Source of the DNA: Hippasteria phrygiana
Lineage: Eukaryota; Echinodermata; Asteroidea; Valvatida; Goniasteridae
Direction of reading: 5' to 3'
DNA: 64,000 bases
Assembly (NCBI GenBank): GCA_037893225.1
Contig: JAZGUH010000550.1
Location: 496,001-560,000, forward strand
Shown: positions 63,927-64,000 of the stretch, piece by piece
Numbering within the stretch: position 1 is the stretch's first letter
How the letters are laid out: every line of letters begins with the position of its first letter
Position numbers and translations under genes: made by a program
The notes under the pieces: model-generated
The model's database searches: none
The model's input: only the letters and a program-made list of their open reading frames with translations
What the model was told of the DNA's origin: nothing

Positions 63927-64000
63927 ATCCATACATGTCAAAATTACTGCATTTGGTTGATATTTCATGCAATTATGAATGAGTAAAGCAAGTCCATACC
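63803..64000. repeat. Partial monomer at the window edge (198 bp)
   Basis: A B-type start and body (acggtaacatgt, tctctacaag, actctggg) followed by ctatccatac, cut at position 198 of the monomer by the end of the window. The array clearly continues beyond the window on this side. The first base of the window is likewise inside the array, because monomer 1 is preceded by nothing that marks an array edge. Confidence 0.9.

Larger units (their letters stand above)
1..64000. repeat. Satellite DNA array, 232-bp monomer, about 276 copies
   Basis: The whole window is a head-to-tail tandem array of a 232-bp unit in one orientation: 275 full monomers and one partial. The phase holds from base 1 to 35264, shifts by 2 bp once, and then holds to the end. 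The unit is about 37% GC (44 G and 41 C in the first monomer) with five or six CpG, which is only mildly depleted (observed/expected about 0.65-0.75). I see no gene, transposon, RNA gene or unique sequence between monomers. Arrays of this purity and size are typical of centromeric, pericentromeric or subtelomeric heterochromatin in eukaryotes; that location is an inference. The species cannot be read from the sequence. Mosaic blocks within the array are listed separately. Confidence 0.99.

Noticed and set aside
171..63968. Overlapping minus-strand open reading frames of 75-120 codons in nearly every monomer, with a hydrophobic predicted product
   Set aside because: They recur with the 232-bp period and overlap each other. 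Because 232 leaves a remainder of one when divided by three, successive monomers are read in different frames, so no continuous repeat protein can exist. Frames open and close with single type-defining bases. There is no sign of coding constraint or of gene signals.
1..64000. CRISPR array
   Set aside because: The repeat unit is 232 bp with no short conserved repeat alternating with unique spacers. The whole unit is repeated, and there are no cas genes.
1..64000. Ribosomal DNA, 5S gene, tRNA or histone gene cluster as the origin of the tandem unit
   Set aside because: The monomer is too short for rDNA or histone units. It shows no A-box and B-box promoter pair, no cloverleaf and no conserved 5S sequence that I can recognise.
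1..64000. Telomeric repeat or plant/animal telomere-associated simple repeats
   Set aside because: No tandem TTAGGG-, TTTAGGG- or TTAGG-like runs were seen in the window.

Overview
The whole window is one uninterrupted satellite DNA array. It is built from a monomer of 232 bp (about 37% GC) repeated head to tail in a single orientation: 275 complete monomers, then a 198-bp partial monomer cut by the window edge. Only one monomer (35265-35498, 234 bp) departs from 232 bp. I found no protein-coding gene, RNA gene, transposon, CRISPR array or unique spacer on either strand. This points to a eukaryotic nuclear genome, most likely centromeric, pericentromeric or subtelomeric heterochromatin. The sequence does not let me name the species.

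The monomers are not identical. They fall into recurring types that share the same diagnostic bases and differ by a few percent (12 of 232 positions between A and C by my count). I label them A (1-232), B (233-464), C (465-696), E (929-1160), G (1857-2088), H (2553-2784), C2 (3713-3944), K (4177-4408), D (4873-5104) and F (5105-5336). Labels are mine. Type-defining bases sit at a limited set of positions (2, 8, 12, 22, 25, 28, 65, 70-84, 94, 127-129, 138-151, 185-200, 214, 232). The stretches about 28-63, 96-124 and 154-177 are nearly invariant.

The types are arranged as an irregular, nested higher-order repeat rather than one fixed unit. Shared private mutations show tandem copies of multi-monomer blocks: 4 monomers (1857-3712; a different 4-mer at 17865-19720), 13 (5484-11515), 9 (10673-14848), 32 and 26 (20417-33872, with a third partial copy to about 35210), an inner 6 (24129-26912), 5 (41659-43978), 10 (47099-51738) and 8 (51275-54986). 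Blocks also recur at a distance: 929-2784 with 16705-18560, 34640-39338 with 56218-61146, and 46255-49078 with 61103-63926. Hybrid monomers mark several exchange points. The pattern fits repeated unequal crossing over and gene conversion acting on whole blocks.

Possible functional structure within the monomer is limited to an imperfect long-armed inverted repeat (126-140 with 207-221), a small palindrome in A-type monomers (194-207) and an A-rich purine tract (28-42). Overlapping minus-strand reading frames of 75-120 codons occur in almost every monomer. They are by-products of the repeat, because 232 is not a multiple of three, and I do not annotate them as genes.
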